Positions 23,324 to 32,710 of a DNA stretch of 33,854 bases are shown in pieces. The DNA lies in contig CALXDY010000043.1 in assembly GCA_944387225.1 (NCBI GenBank), forward strand, positions 1 through 33,854, in the 5' to 3' direction. A model generated the notes under the pieces. It saw nothing but the letters and a program-made list of their open reading frames with translations, had not been told where the DNA came from and did no database searches. Origin of the DNA: an uncultured Oscillospiraceae bacterium (GTDB taxonomy: Bacteria > Bacillota > Clostridia > Oscillospirales > Oscillospiraceae). Position numbers and translations under genes: made by a program. Every line of letters starts with the position of its first letter. Position 1 is the stretch's first letter.

Positions 23324-24063
23324 CAGCCGCCCACCTCCTCTTCCTCCGACTGGGTGGGCAGCACCAGAGCCTGGGGATCCTGGGCGTCGCCGTCGTAGAT
23401 GATCTTTCCGTCCTGAAGACGGATGATCCGCCTGGCCCGGACGGCGATGGAGTTGTCGTGGGTGATCAGCACCACCGTGTCGCCCTCCCGGTTCAGCTGG
23501 CGCAGGAAGTTAAGTACCTCCCGGCTGGTGCGGGAGTCCAGAGCGCCGGTGGGCTCGTCGGCCAGGATCACAGAGGGCTGGCCTGCCAGCGCCCGGGCGA
23601 TGGACACCCGCTGCTGCTGACCGCCGGAGAGCTGATTGGGGCGGTTTTTGTACTTTCCCGCCAGCCCCACCCGCTCCAGGGCCTGCAGGGCCCGGTCCCG
23701 GCGCTCCCGCTCGGGGACGCCGGCGTAGAGCAGGGGCAGCTCCACATTCTCCAGCACGTTCAGCTTGGGGATCAGGTTGTATTGCTGGAAGATGAAGCCC
23801 AGCATTTTGTTGCGGATCTCCGCCTGCTGGTCGTCGTCCATGGTGGACACGTCCACGCCCCCCAGGAAATACCGTCCGCTGGTGGGCACGTCCAGACATC
23901 CGATGATGTTCATGGCCGTGGATTTGCCGGAGCCGGACTGACCCACGATGGCCACAAACTCCCCTTTGTCAATGGAAAAGCTGACTCCGTCCAGGGCGTG
24001 CACCTGGGCATCGCCCATCTGATAGATCTTATAGACGGACTGAAATTCAATCAAATGTCCCAT
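23323..24063 (-). CDS. MacB/LolD-like ABC transporter ATPase
   Basis: A 246-residue ATPase with complete motifs: Walker A GQSGSGKST (41-49), Q-loop Gln93, signature LSGGQQQR (145-152), Walker B VILADEP (165-171) and H-loop His202. The GQSGSGKST, NxxGxLDxPTSG and LSGGQQQRV pattern fits the LolD/MacB branch of export-type ATPases that pair with FtsX permeases. The start lies three bases after the adaptor stop, the end overlaps the permease start, so adaptor, ATPase and permease are one coupled set. Confidence 0.95.
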   Translation of the reverse strand: MGHLIEFQSVYKIYQMGDAQVHALDGVSFSIDKGEFVAIVGQSGSGKSTAMNIIGCLDVPTSGRYFLGGVDVSTMDDDQQAEIRNKMLGFIFQQYNLIPKLNVLENVELPLLYAGVPERERRDRALQALERVGLAGKYKNRPNQLSGGQQQRVSIARALAGQPSVILADEPTGALDSRTSREVLNFLRQLNREGDTVVLITHDNSIAVRARRIIRLQDGKIIYDGDAQDPQALVLPTQSEEEEVGG

Positions 24064-24066
24064 GGG

Positions 24067-25710
24067 TTACATCCCCATCATAGCGGCGAGGGGGTTGGAA
24101 GCCTGGTTGATCCAGACTACGACCTCACCCTCTGTCAGACCGTCCAGAATCTCGATGTTGTCGTCGTCGTTGCGGCCCAGAGTGACCTCCCGCTGCTCCA
24201 GCTTGCTGGGATCGGCCACGTTGCCCGCTTCATCCAGCGCCTCGGGGGGAGCCACGGTAACCACCGGACGCCCGGTGCCCCGGTCCACCGCGTCCACAGG
24301 GACGCACAGCACAACGCCCGCCTGCTCCACGATTACGTTGGCGGAGACGTTCATGCCGGGCTTCAACTCTCCGGCTTCGTCCAGCACAACGGTAATGGGA
24401 TAGTTCGTCTGTCCGTTGGCGGTGCTGCCGTTGATGTTTACCTTATCCACCGTGCCGGTAAAGGTCTTGCCCTCCACGGCGTCGGCGGTAATGGTGACCG
24501 ACTGGCCCACCTGGATCTTGTTGATGTCCTGCTCGTCTACCAGCATTTCAAAGGTCAGGGTGGACATGTCGTACAGCACCGCCAAGGTACCCCCAGCCGC
24601 GGACAGCTGGTTGGAGTCAATGGTGTCCCCGGCCTTGAAGTTTTTCTCAATGACCGTGCCGGAGATGGGGGCGGTGATGGTGTAATTCTCCAGGGCGTCG
24701 GCGGCGTTGGTCAGGGACAGCTGAGCCTGCTCCAGAGACAGGGCGGCATTTTCCAGAGTGGTATCGGCGGAAGAGCCGCCCAGGGTCACCAGCACGTCGC
24801 CGGAGGAGACCCGGCTGCCCTCGGATACCTGGAGGGAGACCACCTCACCGCTGCCTGTGGCGGTGACGGTCTGGCTGCTTTTGGCCTGGAAAGAGCCGGC
24901 GGCGGCGCAGGCGGCGGAGCCGATCCGGGCGGTAGCCTGGGTGCCTTCCGTGATGGCGCCGGGGTTGACCACCTGAATCTTTACCTGGCGGATCAGGGAG
25001 CCGCCGTTGCCTACCTGGTCGGCAGAGGCCACCGATTCCACGGTGCCCTCCAGGGTTTCCAGAGTGCCGGAAATGGTGACGGAAGCCCGCTGGCCCGGCT
25101 GGATGGAGGCTGTGTCGGTGGACAGGAAGGGCAGGGTCAGGGACATCACCGAGGTGTCGGTAATGTCGGCGATGGGGGTACCGGGAGAAACCTGGCTGCC
25201 CAGCTGGACATGGAGCTTCTGCACCACGCCGGAGAAGGAGGACTTGGGCGTCAGGCCGCTGAGGGTGGAGTCGTAGGCCAGCTGAGCCTGACGGAGGGCC
25301 AGCTGAGCCTGCTCCAGGGCGGTCTCGGAGCTGCCTGGATCAATGCGGTAGAGCAGATCGCCCTTTTCCACCCAATCTCCCTCTTCGAAGGGGGCCTCCA
25401 GCACGTCTCCGGTCACCAGACCGCTGACGTTGTAGGAGTCGATGGGCTGGATGGTGCCGGTACTGTCTACCGTGACGGTCATGTCCGCCATTTGGGCCGT
25501 ACCGGTGAGGTAAAGTCCCGCCACGATCTGCTGGCCGGCGCCCATCATGGGACGAATGACCAGGAAAAACAGCAGGGCCAGCACCACCACGACGGCGATG
25601 AGGATTTTCTTCCACTTGCGTTTCTTCTTGGGCGGTTTGAACAGGGGGGTGGAAGGCTCCGGGGTTTGCTCCTGTTCCGGGGAGAAGGGGGTCGCTTGGA
25701 TTTGTTCCAT
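24067..25710 (-). CDS. HlyD/MacA-like efflux adaptor with duplicated modules
   Basis: A 547-residue membrane-anchored adaptor. After a proline-rich cytosolic start and a basic patch (PPKKKRKWKK) comes one transmembrane helix (about 36-54). Two lipoyl-plus-hairpin modules follow: the first has lipoyl halves at about 85-125 and 158-186 around a short coiled hairpin (EQAQLALRQAQLAY, 133-146), the second has halves at 282-312 and 344-372 around SLEQAQLSLTNAADAL (325-340). Beta-barrel-like stretches follow each. This differs from the usual single-module MacA and from its length of about 370 residues. It works with the MacB-like ATPase/permease downstream, three bases away. The ATG follows AAAAGGAGCAACCTGATT. 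Confidence 0.9.
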   Translation of the reverse strand: MEQIQATPFSPEQEQTPEPSTPLFKPPKKKRKWKKILIAVVVVLALLFFLVIRPMMGAGQQIVAGLYLTGTAQMADMTVTVDSTGTIQPIDSYNVSGLVTGDVLEAPFEEGDWVEKGDLLYRIDPGSSETALEQAQLALRQAQLAYDSTLSGLTPKSSFSGVVQKLHVQLGSQVSPGTPIADITDTSVMSLTLPFLSTDTASIQPGQRASVTISGTLETLEGTVESVASADQVGNGGSLIRQVKIQVVNPGAITEGTQATARIGSAACAAAGSFQAKSSQTVTATGSGEVVSLQVSEGSRVSSGDVLVTLGGSSADTTLENAALSLEQAQLSLTNAADALENYTITAPISGTVIEKNFKAGDTIDSNQLSAAGGTLAVLYDMSTLTFEMLVDEQDINKIQVGQSVTITADAVEGKTFTGTVDKVNINGSTANGQTNYPITVVLDEAGELKPGMNVSANVIVEQAGVVLCVPVDAVDRGTGRPVVTVAPPEALDEAGNVADPSKLEQREVTLGRNDDDNIEILDGLTEGEVVVWINQASNPLAAMMGM

Positions 25711-25731
25711 AATCAGGTTGCTCCTTTTCGC

Positions 25732-26544
25732 TCAATGAATGGAATTGAGAGACAGACAGTGAAGGATGGCCTGAGCCGCTCCGTCCTGCCCGTTGTGTCC
25801 TGTAACATATTGGGCGGCCGCTTTTACTGGGTCCGGGGCGTTGCCCATGGCGATGGGATAGCCCACTGCCTGGAGCATGCCCAGGTCGTTGGCGCTGTCG
25901 CCCACGGCGGCGCACTGGGACAGAGGAACGCCGTACAGCATGGCCAGCAGGGCCAAGGCCCGGCCCTTATGTACTCCGTCAGCCACCAGCTCGAAGTCGT
26001 GGTCGCTGGAGGAGGTAAGGCTGACGCCGGGCAGGGCGGCCAGCTCCTTCAGGGGGTAGGCGGCGGGATTGCCGTCCCCGTGGAGCTTGGTGAGGGGGAG
26101 GTCATGACGGCGGAGGTAGTCCGCTGGATTTTCCGTGACGATGGCGCTTTCGTGGAAGGCGGGGGAAGGGAAGGTTTGCAGCAGGCAGTCCCGGGAATAG
26201 GGATCCAGCAGAATTTCCTCCCCCGCAAAGACCATCAGCTGGATGTTCCGGCCCAGACACAGCTCCAGAGCGGGTAGGGCGGAGGCGGGGGGAATATCCC
26301 AGCGGCGGATGTGGTATCCGGTCTCGCCGTCGGCCAGCACGCCGCCGCCCAGACAGACGGCCAGCTTGTCACAGCCGGCTTCCCGGATGTAGCGCACGGC
26401 CTCCGGCACGGCGCGTCCGGTGCTCAGCACCACACGCACACCGGCGGCCCGGGCGGCGGCCACCGCGTCCCGGGTGGCCTGGGTGACCTGTCCGGCGGGA
26501 TCCAGAAGGGTGCCGTCCAGGTCCAGGGCGATCAGTCGTATCAT
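25732..26544 (-). CDS. Cof-type HAD-IIB phosphatase
   Basis: A 270-residue haloacid-dehalogenase-like phosphatase. It starts MIRLIALDLDGTLLDPAGQV with the catalytic DxDGT motif (Asp8, Asp10), has VLSTGR (motif II) near residue 40 and the C-terminal VGDSANDLGML (motif III/IV) plus the preceding lysine-containing KGRALALL. The type IIB cap lies in the middle. Cof-type enzymes dephosphorylate sugar phosphates, pyridoxal phosphate or similar. It starts 45 bases after feoB and ends 21 bases before the adaptor gene, so it may be cotranscribed with either; the ATG follows CGAGGTACATTTCTC. Substrate unknown. Confidence 0.9.
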   Translation of the reverse strand: MIRLIALDLDGTLLDPAGQVTQATRDAVAAARAAGVRVVLSTGRAVPEAVRYIREAGCDKLAVCLGGGVLADGETGYHIRRWDIPPASALPALELCLGRNIQLMVFAGEEILLDPYSRDCLLQTFPSPAFHESAIVTENPADYLRRHDLPLTKLHGDGNPAAYPLKELAALPGVSLTSSSDHDFELVADGVHKGRALALLAMLYGVPLSQCAAVGDSANDLGMLQAVGYPIAMGNAPDPVKAAAQYVTGHNGQDGAAQAILHCLSLNSIH

Positions 26545-26589
26545 GAGAAATGTACCTCGCAGGATGGTAAAAGATAGGAAAACCGGGAA

Positions 26590-28995
26590 TCAGCCCAGCC
26601 CCAGGAGAAGGCCTACCGTGTGAACCACAAAGGCGGCGGCATAGGCGATGCCGATCTGCCACAGGATGGAAAACAGCGTCCACTTCAGGCTGTTCATCTC
26701 CCGGGCCAGGGTGGAGACCGCGGCCACACAGGGGACATACAGCAGGATGAACACCAGCATGGTAAAGGCGCTGAGGGGGGTGAAGCCCACCATGGCGGCA
26801 GCCACCTGGCTGCCGGCGGCGGTGAGGGAGAAGCCGTAGAACATGGACAGGGAGGACACCACCATCTCCTTGGCGATCAGGCCGGTGAGCAGGGCCACCG
26901 TCGCCTGCCAGAAGCCGAAACCCAGGGGGGCAAAGACGGGGGCGATAAAGCCGCCCAGGACGCCCAGCATGGACTGGGAGGTGTCGTCCACCATGGTGAG
27001 AGAAAAGGAGAAGTTCTGCAGCAGCCACAGAATCACCGACATCAGCAGGATCAGGGTGCCCGCCTTCACCAGAAAGCCCTTCACCTTCTGCCATACGTGG
27101 GAGGAAATGTTTTCCAGAGAGGGGAACCGGTAAGGGGGCAGCTCCAGAACGAAGGGGGCCGGCTCGCCGGAAAACAGGGTGCGCTTGAAGATCAGGCCGG
27201 AGAGGATGCCCATGACCATACCGATGACGTAGAGGGAGAACACGGCCAGACCGGCCCAGGGTCCGAAGAAGGCGCCGGCGATCATACCGTACACAGGCAG
27301 CTTGGCGGAGCAGGACATGAAGGGCACCAGAAGGATGGTCATGCGGCGATCCTTCTCATTTTCCATGGTGCGCGCGCCCATGATGGCGGGGACGGAGCAG
27401 CCGAAGCCCATAAGCATGGGAATAAAGGCCTTGCCGCTAAGCCCAAACCGCCGCAGCAGCCGATCCATGATGAAGGCGGCCCGGGACATGTAACCGGAGT
27501 CCTCCAGGAAGGACAGGAAGAAAAACAGCAGGGCGATCTGGGGCAGGAAGGACAGCACACCGCCCACGCCGGAGATAATACCGTCGCACACCAGGCTGAT
27601 GAGCACCGTGGAGACGCCGGCGGCGGTCATGCCTGCCCGCAGTGCGTCGCTGCCCAGCTGGATGAAGGTTTCCACCCAGCCCTGGAGCCAGGAACCGAAG
27701 GGGCCGAAGGTGATGACGAACATCACCAGCATGGCGCAGAGGAACAGGGGCAGAGCGGTGTACTTTCCGGTCACCACCCGGTCAATCCGGTCGGTGAGGG
27801 TGGGCTGGTCGGCCTTGGCTCCCTTGGTTACGGAGTGCTCCACCACCCGCTGGATGAACTGGTAGCGGCTGTCGGCAATCAGGGTCTCCCGATCTCCCAG
27901 GTCGCTGGAGGCTTCGTATTCGGCGATGATCTCATCCAGGCGCTCCCGGACGTGACCGGGGAGCTGAAGGGCCTGCTGCACCACCTCGTCTCCCTCCAGC
28001 AGCTTGATGGAGGCCCAGTGGGCAGGCAGACCGGCGGCATAGGCGTAGTCATGGATCAACTGGCCCATGCGGTGATGGATATCGTGGGTGAAATCGTCGT
28101 ACAGGTCGTCGGGCTCGAAGGTGTAGCCAATGTGCATCTGGCGGTGGGCCACCTCCAGCAGCTCCTCCAGCCCCTGGCCGCTTTTGGCTACGATGGGAAC
28201 CACAGGGACGCCCAGCTCCCGGGAAAGGCGGGCCAGGTCAATGTGGTCGCCCCGTGCCTCCACCTCGTCCATGAAATTCAGGGCCAGTACAAGAGGGCGC
28301 TCCAGCTCCAGCAGCTGGACGGTGAGGTACAGGTTGCGCTCCAGGTTGGTGGCGTCCACAATGTTCAGCACGGCGTCGGGCGTCTCGCCAATGATAAAGT
28401 CCCGGGCCACGATCTCCTCCATGGAGTAGGGGGACAGGGAATAAATGCCGGGCAGATCCACCACCGTCAGCTCCCGGTCGCCCAGATGGGCTGTCCCCTC
28501 CTTCTTCTCCACCGTTACGCCGGGCCAGTTGCCCACATATTGGTTGGAGCCGGTCAGGGCGTTGAACAGGGTGGTCTTTCCGCAGTTTGGGTTGCCCGCC
28601 AGAGCCACCCGCATGGTACGGGTGTCATGGGCGCCGTGGTCATAGTCCCGGCCGTGTTGCTCCAGCTCGTGGACGTGATCCTGAAGCTGGCGGCGCTTGC
28701 GCTCCGGATCGGCCTCCGGGGCCTTAGGACGGGGAACGCGCATCGGCTCTCCCATCTGAATCTGGGCAGCATCATCCTTTCGCAGGGAAAGGGAATAGCC
28801 CCGGAGGGATACCTCCATGGGATCCCCCAAAGGGGCGATTTTCGTCACCTTCACCACGGTGCCGGGGGTCAGACCCATGTCCACCAGGCGGCGCTTCACC
28901 GCCCCGGACTGGTTGCCCACAGACAGGATCATGCCGCTTTGACCCGGAGCCAACTGCTGAAGGGTTTTCGGTTGTGTGGTTTGCATCTGTGCCAT
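26590..28995 (-). CDS. feoB: FeoA-FeoB fusion, ferrous iron transporter
   Basis: An 801-residue protein that imports Fe(II). Residues 10-85 form an SH3-like FeoA domain ([20 protein letters not shown] and [17 protein letters not shown]), normally a separate small protein. A linker (88-126) leads to the G domain: GNPNCGKTT (134-142), [12 protein letters not shown] (180-191) and NFMDE (G4-like). The membrane part contains [22 protein letters not shown] and [15 protein letters not shown] Gate motifs with cysteines (FMSCSAKLP). The start at 28995 gives [10 protein letters not shown]; an in-frame TTG at 29058 would precede the predicted transcription start and is rejected. GGGAG lies upstream at a wide 12-base spacing, so the exact start is less certain than the fusion. 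Confidence 0.93.
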   Translation of the reverse strand: MAQMQTTQPKTLQQLAPGQSGMILSVGNQSGAVKRRLVDMGLTPGTVVKVTKIAPLGDPMEVSLRGYSLSLRKDDAAQIQMGEPMRVPRPKAPEADPERKRRQLQDHVHELEQHGRDYDHGAHDTRTMRVALAGNPNCGKTTLFNALTGSNQYVGNWPGVTVEKKEGTAHLGDRELTVVDLPGIYSLSPYSMEEIVARDFIIGETPDAVLNIVDATNLERNLYLTVQLLELERPLVLALNFMDEVEARGDHIDLARLSRELGVPVVPIVAKSGQGLEELLEVAHRQMHIGYTFEPDDLYDDFTHDIHHRMGQLIHDYAYAAGLPAHWASIKLLEGDEVVQQALQLPGHVRERLDEIIAEYEASSDLGDRETLIADSRYQFIQRVVEHSVTKGAKADQPTLTDRIDRVVTGKYTALPLFLCAMLVMFVITFGPFGSWLQGWVETFIQLGSDALRAGMTAAGVSTVLISLVCDGIISGVGGVLSFLPQIALLFFFLSFLEDSGYMSRAAFIMDRLLRRFGLSGKAFIPMLMGFGCSVPAIMGARTMENEKDRRMTILLVPFMSCSAKLPVYGMIAGAFFGPWAGLAVFSLYVIGMVMGILSGLIFKRTLFSGEPAPFVLELPPYRFPSLENISSHVWQKVKGFLVKAGTLILLMSVILWLLQNFSFSLTMVDDTSQSMLGVLGGFIAPVFAPLGFGFWQATVALLTGLIAKEMVVSSLSMFYGFSLTAAGSQVAAAMVGFTPLSAFTMLVFILLYVPCVAAVSTLAREMNSLKWTLFSILWQIGIAYAAAFVVHTVGLLLGLG

Positions 28996-29061
28996 TGAAG
29001 AGAACATCTCCCAGTTATCCCGCATCCTTCGATGGGGAAAAACCAAATATGAATTCAAATT

Positions 29062-29091
29062 ATTCTACTACCAAAAAGGCAATCAATGCAA
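29062..29091 (-). promoter_or_regulatory. Promoter for feoB
   Basis: Minus-strand TTGCAT (29091-29086) and TAGAAT (29067-29062) with an 18-base spacer in an AT-rich island, about 65 bases before the proposed start. I see no clear Fur or DtxR/IdeR box. Confidence 0.6.
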
Positions 29092-29145
29092 GATGGGGGC
29101 AAAATTTTCCCGTTCCTCCCATCCGCGGGAGAAACAGGCACAGGC

Positions 29146-29174
29146 TTGCGGCTGGGAGGAAAGTGTGGTAGAAT
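29146..29174 (+). promoter_or_regulatory. Promoter for the CorC-like gene
   Basis: TTGCGG (29146-29151) and TGGTAGAAT (29166-29174, extended -10) with 17-base spacing, about 77 bases before the GTG start. It is divergent from the feoB promoter; the stretch 28996-29250 holds these promoters and no further gene. Confidence 0.55.
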
Positions 29175-29250
29175 GCACCCGTAGGACGGCGGGTGCCGGA
29201 AGGGCTGCCGATCCTGCTGAAATCGGGTACATCATCGAGGAGGAATTTCT

Positions 29251-30162
29251 GTGTCTGGGGACCAAATATGGCCCATTCTGTTTGGTATCAGCTTGATCGG
29301 CAACGTGATCCTGCTGTGGAAGCCGGTTATGCGCCGGCTGAAACGGGGAGAGAGCGAGGAACTGGCCGACGAGATCATGGCTATGGTGGAGGAAGGCGAG
29401 GAAGCCGGTGCCATTGAGCAGAACGAGAAGGAATTCATCGCAAATATCTTTGAGTTTAACAGCATTACCGCGGAGGATGTGATGATCCACCGCACGGACA
29501 TGGTGGCCCTGTCCCTGGATGACGACGACGAGACCATTCTGTCCACCATCCAATCCTCCGGCCTGTCCCGCTTCCCGGTATATAAGGAGGATGTGGACGA
29601 TATTGTGGGTATCCTGTCCACCCGGGACTACCTGCTCAACAGCCGCCTGCCTCAGCCCCAGCCCCTGGAGAAGCTGCTGCGGCCGGCTTACTTCGTGCCG
29701 GAGACGGTCCGGGCCGACGTCCTGTTCCGGGACATGCAGAGCCGGAAGGTACATATGGCTTTGGTGGTGGACGAGTACGGCGGCACCGGCGGCCTGCTGA
29801 CCCTGGAGGATCTGCTGGAGGAGCTGGTGGGCAATATCTACGACGAGTTCGACCCTCAGGAGGAGCAGGATATCATCCAGACCGGCGAGGGTCAGTGGCG
29901 GGTATCGGGTTCTGCCGATCTGGAGGAGCTGGCCCAGGCCATGGGCCTGGAGCTGCCTCAGGAGGAGCTGGAGGAGCTGGACTGCGATACCGTGGGCGGC
30001 ATGGTCTTTGCCCTGCTGCCCGTGATTCCCGAGGACGGCAGCCGTCCGGTGGTGGAGGCCATGGGCATCCGCGTCCGGGTGGAGGAACTTTGGGACCGGC
30101 GGGTGGAGTGGGCCCTGGTGGAACGGGCGGAGACCCCCCAGCCGGCGGAAAAGGGAGAGTAA
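29251..30162 (+). CDS. CBS-domain CorC/HlyC-like transporter-associated protein
   Basis: A 303-residue protein with one N-terminal transmembrane helix (about 6-24), an acidic linker, a CBS pair (about 75-132 and 140-195, with HRTDMVALSLDDDDETIL and SRFPVYKEDVDDIVGIL) followed by DEYGGTGGLLTLEDLLEELVGNIYDEFD and a C-terminal CorC_HlyC domain (about 210-290). The DUF21/CNNM membrane domain typical of full TlyC/CNNM proteins is absent; only one helix precedes the CBS pair. Such proteins are linked to magnesium or cobalt export and cation stress. The GTG start follows GAGGAGGAATTTCT. A terminator-like hairpin separates it from the HAD gene. Confidence 0.85.
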   Translation: MSGDQIWPILFGISLIGNVILLWKPVMRRLKRGESEELADEIMAMVEEGEEAGAIEQNEKEFIANIFEFNSITAEDVMIHRTDMVALSLDDDDETILSTIQSSGLSRFPVYKEDVDDIVGILSTRDYLLNSRLPQPQPLEKLLRPAYFVPETVRADVLFRDMQSRKVHMALVVDEYGGTGGLLTLEDLLEELVGNIYDEFDPQEEQDIIQTGEGQWRVSGSADLEELAQAMGLELPQEELEELDCDTVGGMVFALLPVIPEDGSRPVVEAMGIRVRVEELWDRRVEWALVERAETPQPAEKGE

Positions 30163-30163
30163 G

Positions 30164-30196
30164 CAAAGAGGGGACTGATAGACAGTCTCCTCTTTG
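30164..30196 (+). terminator. Hairpin after the CorC-like gene
   Basis: CAAAGAGGGGACTG and CAGTCTCCTCTTTG form a 14-bp stem (one G-T pair) around ATAGA. Only TTAT follows, so termination may be partial and the HAD gene could be reached by readthrough. Confidence 0.55.
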
Positions 30197-30218
30197 TTAT
30201 GAAGAAAGGGAGAAACAG

Positions 30219-30998
30219 ATGATTCAAGCAGTTTTTCTGGACGTGGACGGTACGCTGCTCAGCTTTCAGACCCATAAAGTGTCTGCCGGGACGCTGCAGG
30301 CCCTGGAGACCCTGCGGCAGCGGGGAGTGTGCCTGTTTGTATCCACCGGGCGGCACTACGCCATGCTGGGCGCCCTCCACGGCCTGTTCACCTTTGACGG
30401 CTATGTGACCCTCAGCGGCCAATACTGTACCGCCGACGGCCGGGTTATCCACCGCAGCCCCATGTCGCCCCAGGCGGTGGAGGAGCTGGTGGACGCCGTG
30501 GAGGCCCACGGCTTCTCCACCATTTTCCTGGAGGGGGAGGATATTTACATCAACCGGGTAGACGACGGGGCGGAGCAGTTCGTCCGGGAGCTTTCCGTCC
30601 CTATGCCGCCCATGCGGCAGCCCTCCTATGCCCGGGGCCGGGAGCTGTACCAGGCGGTGACCTTCCTGCCCCGGGAACGGGAGGGGGAGCTGCTGGACTG
30701 CGCGCCCCATCTGCGAGCCACCCGGTGGCATCCCTGCTTCCTGGATGTGATCCCTCCGGAGGGGGGAAAGGACAAGGGTATCCAGGCCGTGTTGGATTAC
30801 TACGGGATCCCCTGGGAGAATACCATGGCTATCGGGGACGGAGAAAATGACATCTCCATGATCGCCCGGGCCGGAATCGGCGTGGCTATGGGCAGTGCCA
30901 GCCGGGAGGTGTGCCAGGCGGCGGACTATGTGACCGGTACCGTGGATGAGGATGGTGTGGTGGAGGCATTTCGACACTTCCACTTGATTTCTGAATAA
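30219..30998 (+). CDS. Cof-type HAD-IIB phosphatase (second copy in window)
   Basis: A 259-residue HAD-IIB phosphatase: MIQAVFLDVDGTLLSF with Asp8/Asp10, VSTGRHY as motif II, and GDGENDISMIARAGIGVAMG as motifs III/IV with KGIQAVLDYYGI before it. It is a distant paralogue of the one at 25732-26544, with clearly different cap sequence. The ATG follows GAAAGGGAGAAACAG. Another upstream ATG is out of frame. The substrate is unknown; sugar-phosphate or flavin-type phosphates are common for this family. Confidence 0.9.
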   Translation: MIQAVFLDVDGTLLSFQTHKVSAGTLQALETLRQRGVCLFVSTGRHYAMLGALHGLFTFDGYVTLSGQYCTADGRVIHRSPMSPQAVEELVDAVEAHGFSTIFLEGEDIYINRVDDGAEQFVRELSVPMPPMRQPSYARGRELYQAVTFLPREREGELLDCAPHLRATRWHPCFLDVIPPEGGKDKGIQAVLDYYGIPWENTMAIGDGENDISMIARAGIGVAMGSASREVCQAADYVTGTVDEDGVVEAFRHFHLISE

Positions 30999-31014
30999 AG
31001 TTCACAGAAAGTTC

Positions 31015-31043
31015 TGGATAAATGTTGGTTCACATCGTATAAT
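31015..31043 (+). promoter_or_regulatory. Promoter for the beta-CASP gene
   Basis: TATAAT (31038-31043, perfect) with TGGATA (31015-31020) as weak -35 at 17-base spacing, about 38 bases before the ATG at 31081. Confidence 0.6.
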
Positions 31044-31080
31044 GTAATAAGAGTAACGTCACGGACGGGAGGCATTGTAC

Positions 31081-32679
31081 ATGAAACTTACATTCTTCGG
31101 CGCGGCCCACGCGGTGACTGGTAGCTGCCATTGTCTGGAGGTATGCGGACGCAAGTATCTGATCGACTGCGGCCTGCAGCAGGGACGGGATGAACACGAC
31201 GACAATGCCCTGGACTTCCCGGCCGGTGACATTGAGGCCGTCATTGTCACCCACGCCCACATCGACCATTCGGGGCGGCTTCCCCTGTTGGCCAAGGAGG
31301 GCTTTTCCGGCCAGATTTTGACCACCCGGCTGACCGGTCAGCTGCTGTCCATTATGCTGCGGGATTCCGCGTTTATCCAGGAGAGTGACGCCCAGTGGCA
31401 GAACCAGAAGGGCAAGCGTGCCGGCCGCCCGCCGGTGGAGCCTCTGTATACCGTGGATGATGCCCAGGCCACCCTGGAGCTGGTGCGGACGGTGGAGTAT
31501 GGGCAGAAGGTCATTCTGGGCGAGGGGGTAGAGGTGCGGTTCCGGGACGCGGGGCACCTGCTGGGCTCCTCTGTGGCGGAGGTTTGGGCCACGGAAGACG
31601 GTGTGACCAAGAAGCTGATTTTCTCCGGCGACCTGGGCAACGTGGATCAGCCGGTGATCCGGGATCCGGAGTTTCTGGACGAGGCGGATTACGTGGTGAT
31701 GGAGTCCACGTACGGGGACCGGAATCATGAGCCGCCGGAAAGCTATACCCAGGCTTTGGCCCAGCTGATTGATGAGACCTTTGCCAAAGGAGGCAACGTG
31801 ATTATCCCCTCCTTTGCCGTGGGTCGTACCCAGGAGCTGCTGTACTTCCTGCGGGAGATCAAGGATGAGGGCCTGGTCAAAACATTCCCCTCCTTCCAGG
31901 TGTGTGTGGACAGCCCGCTGGCGGCGGAGGCTACCCGCATCTATTCCGGGGACCTGCGGGGCTATCTGGACGAGGAGGCCATTGAGGTCCTTCAGGGCGG
32001 GGACAACCTGTTTACCTTCCAGGGACTGACCCTGGTGCAGTCCAGCGAGGAGTCCAAGGCGCTGAACGCCGATAAGACCTCTAAAATCATCATCTCCGCC
32101 TCCGGTATGTGCGACGCCGGGCGGATCCGGCACCACCTGAAGCATAATCTGTGGCGGCCGGAGTGCGCCGTGGTCTTCGTGGGCTACCAGGCGGAGGGCT
32201 CCCTGGGCCGGCGGCTGCTGGAGGGGGCCAAGTCGGTGAAGCTGTTCGGGGAGGAAATTGCCGTCAAGGCCCGGATTGTCAACTTCAAGGGGCTGTCCTC
32301 CCACGCCGACCACGACCATCTGCTGGCCTGGATCGACCATGTGAAGCCCACTCCCCAGCAGGTGTTTGTGGTGCACGGCGACGGCCCGGTGAGTGAATCC
32401 TTCGCCCAGGAGCTGAACCAGGCGGGAATCCCCGCCCACGCCCCCCTGTACCGGGAAATTTACGACCTGTTGTCCAACCAGATGGTGGAGCAGGGCGTGG
32501 TGCTGGAGCCCAAGCGCGTGACCGGCGGCGCCGGAGCGGGCTCCCCCGCCTATGTCCACCTGCAGGAGGTGTCCAAGCAGCTGGAGGCTCTGGTGGGCCG
32601 CAGTCGGGGCCGCTCCAACAAGGATCTGGCCAAGCTGGCCGATCAGATCCGCCTGCTGATGGAACAGTGGGAGGAGTAA
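31081..32679 (+). CDS. Beta-CASP metallo-beta-lactamase-fold RNase (CPSF73-like)
   Basis: A 532-residue MBL-fold hydrolase with a beta-CASP insert. The metal site motif THAHIDHSG is at 57-65 (His58, His60, Asp62, His63); further ligands are in GHLLGSS and FSGDLG. The beta-CASP region includes MESTYGDR and SFAVGRTQELLY, and the C-terminal RMMBL part has SASGMCDAGRIRHH, VFVGYQAEGSLGRRL and SSHADHDHLL. The pattern is that of CPSF-type RNA nucleases rather than RNase J. The ATG at 31081 follows GGGAGGCATTGTAC; a TTG two codons upstream is too near the ribosome binding site. Confidence 0.93.
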   Translation: MKLTFFGAAHAVTGSCHCLEVCGRKYLIDCGLQQGRDEHDDNALDFPAGDIEAVIVTHAHIDHSGRLPLLAKEGFSGQILTTRLTGQLLSIMLRDSAFIQESDAQWQNQKGKRAGRPPVEPLYTVDDAQATLELVRTVEYGQKVILGEGVEVRFRDAGHLLGSSVAEVWATEDGVTKKLIFSGDLGNVDQPVIRDPEFLDEADYVVMESTYGDRNHEPPESYTQALAQLIDETFAKGGNVIIPSFAVGRTQELLYFLREIKDEGLVKTFPSFQVCVDSPLAAEATRIYSGDLRGYLDEEAIEVLQGGDNLFTFQGLTLVQSSEESKALNADKTSKIIISASGMCDAGRIRHHLKHNLWRPECAVVFVGYQAEGSLGRRLLEGAKSVKLFGEEIAVKARIVNFKGLSSHADHDHLLAWIDHVKPTPQQVFVVHGDGPVSESFAQELNQAGIPAHAPLYREIYDLLSNQMVEQGVVLEPKRVTGGAGAGSPAYVHLQEVSKQLEALVGRSRGRSNKDLAKLADQIRLLMEQWEE

Positions 32680-32710
32680 TCTACAGAACAATTATGGAGA
32701 GAACTGCATC

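Noticed and set aside
20348..23398. Very long (over 1000 codons) plus-strand frame opposite the SLH and permease genes
   Set aside because: Glycine/histidine-rich shadow of two well-supported minus-strand genes; no ribosome binding site and no recognisable domain.
26620..28998. Long plus-strand frame opposite feoB
   Set aside because: Histidine/glycine/glutamine-rich antisense shadow of a FeoA-FeoB gene with intact G motifs.
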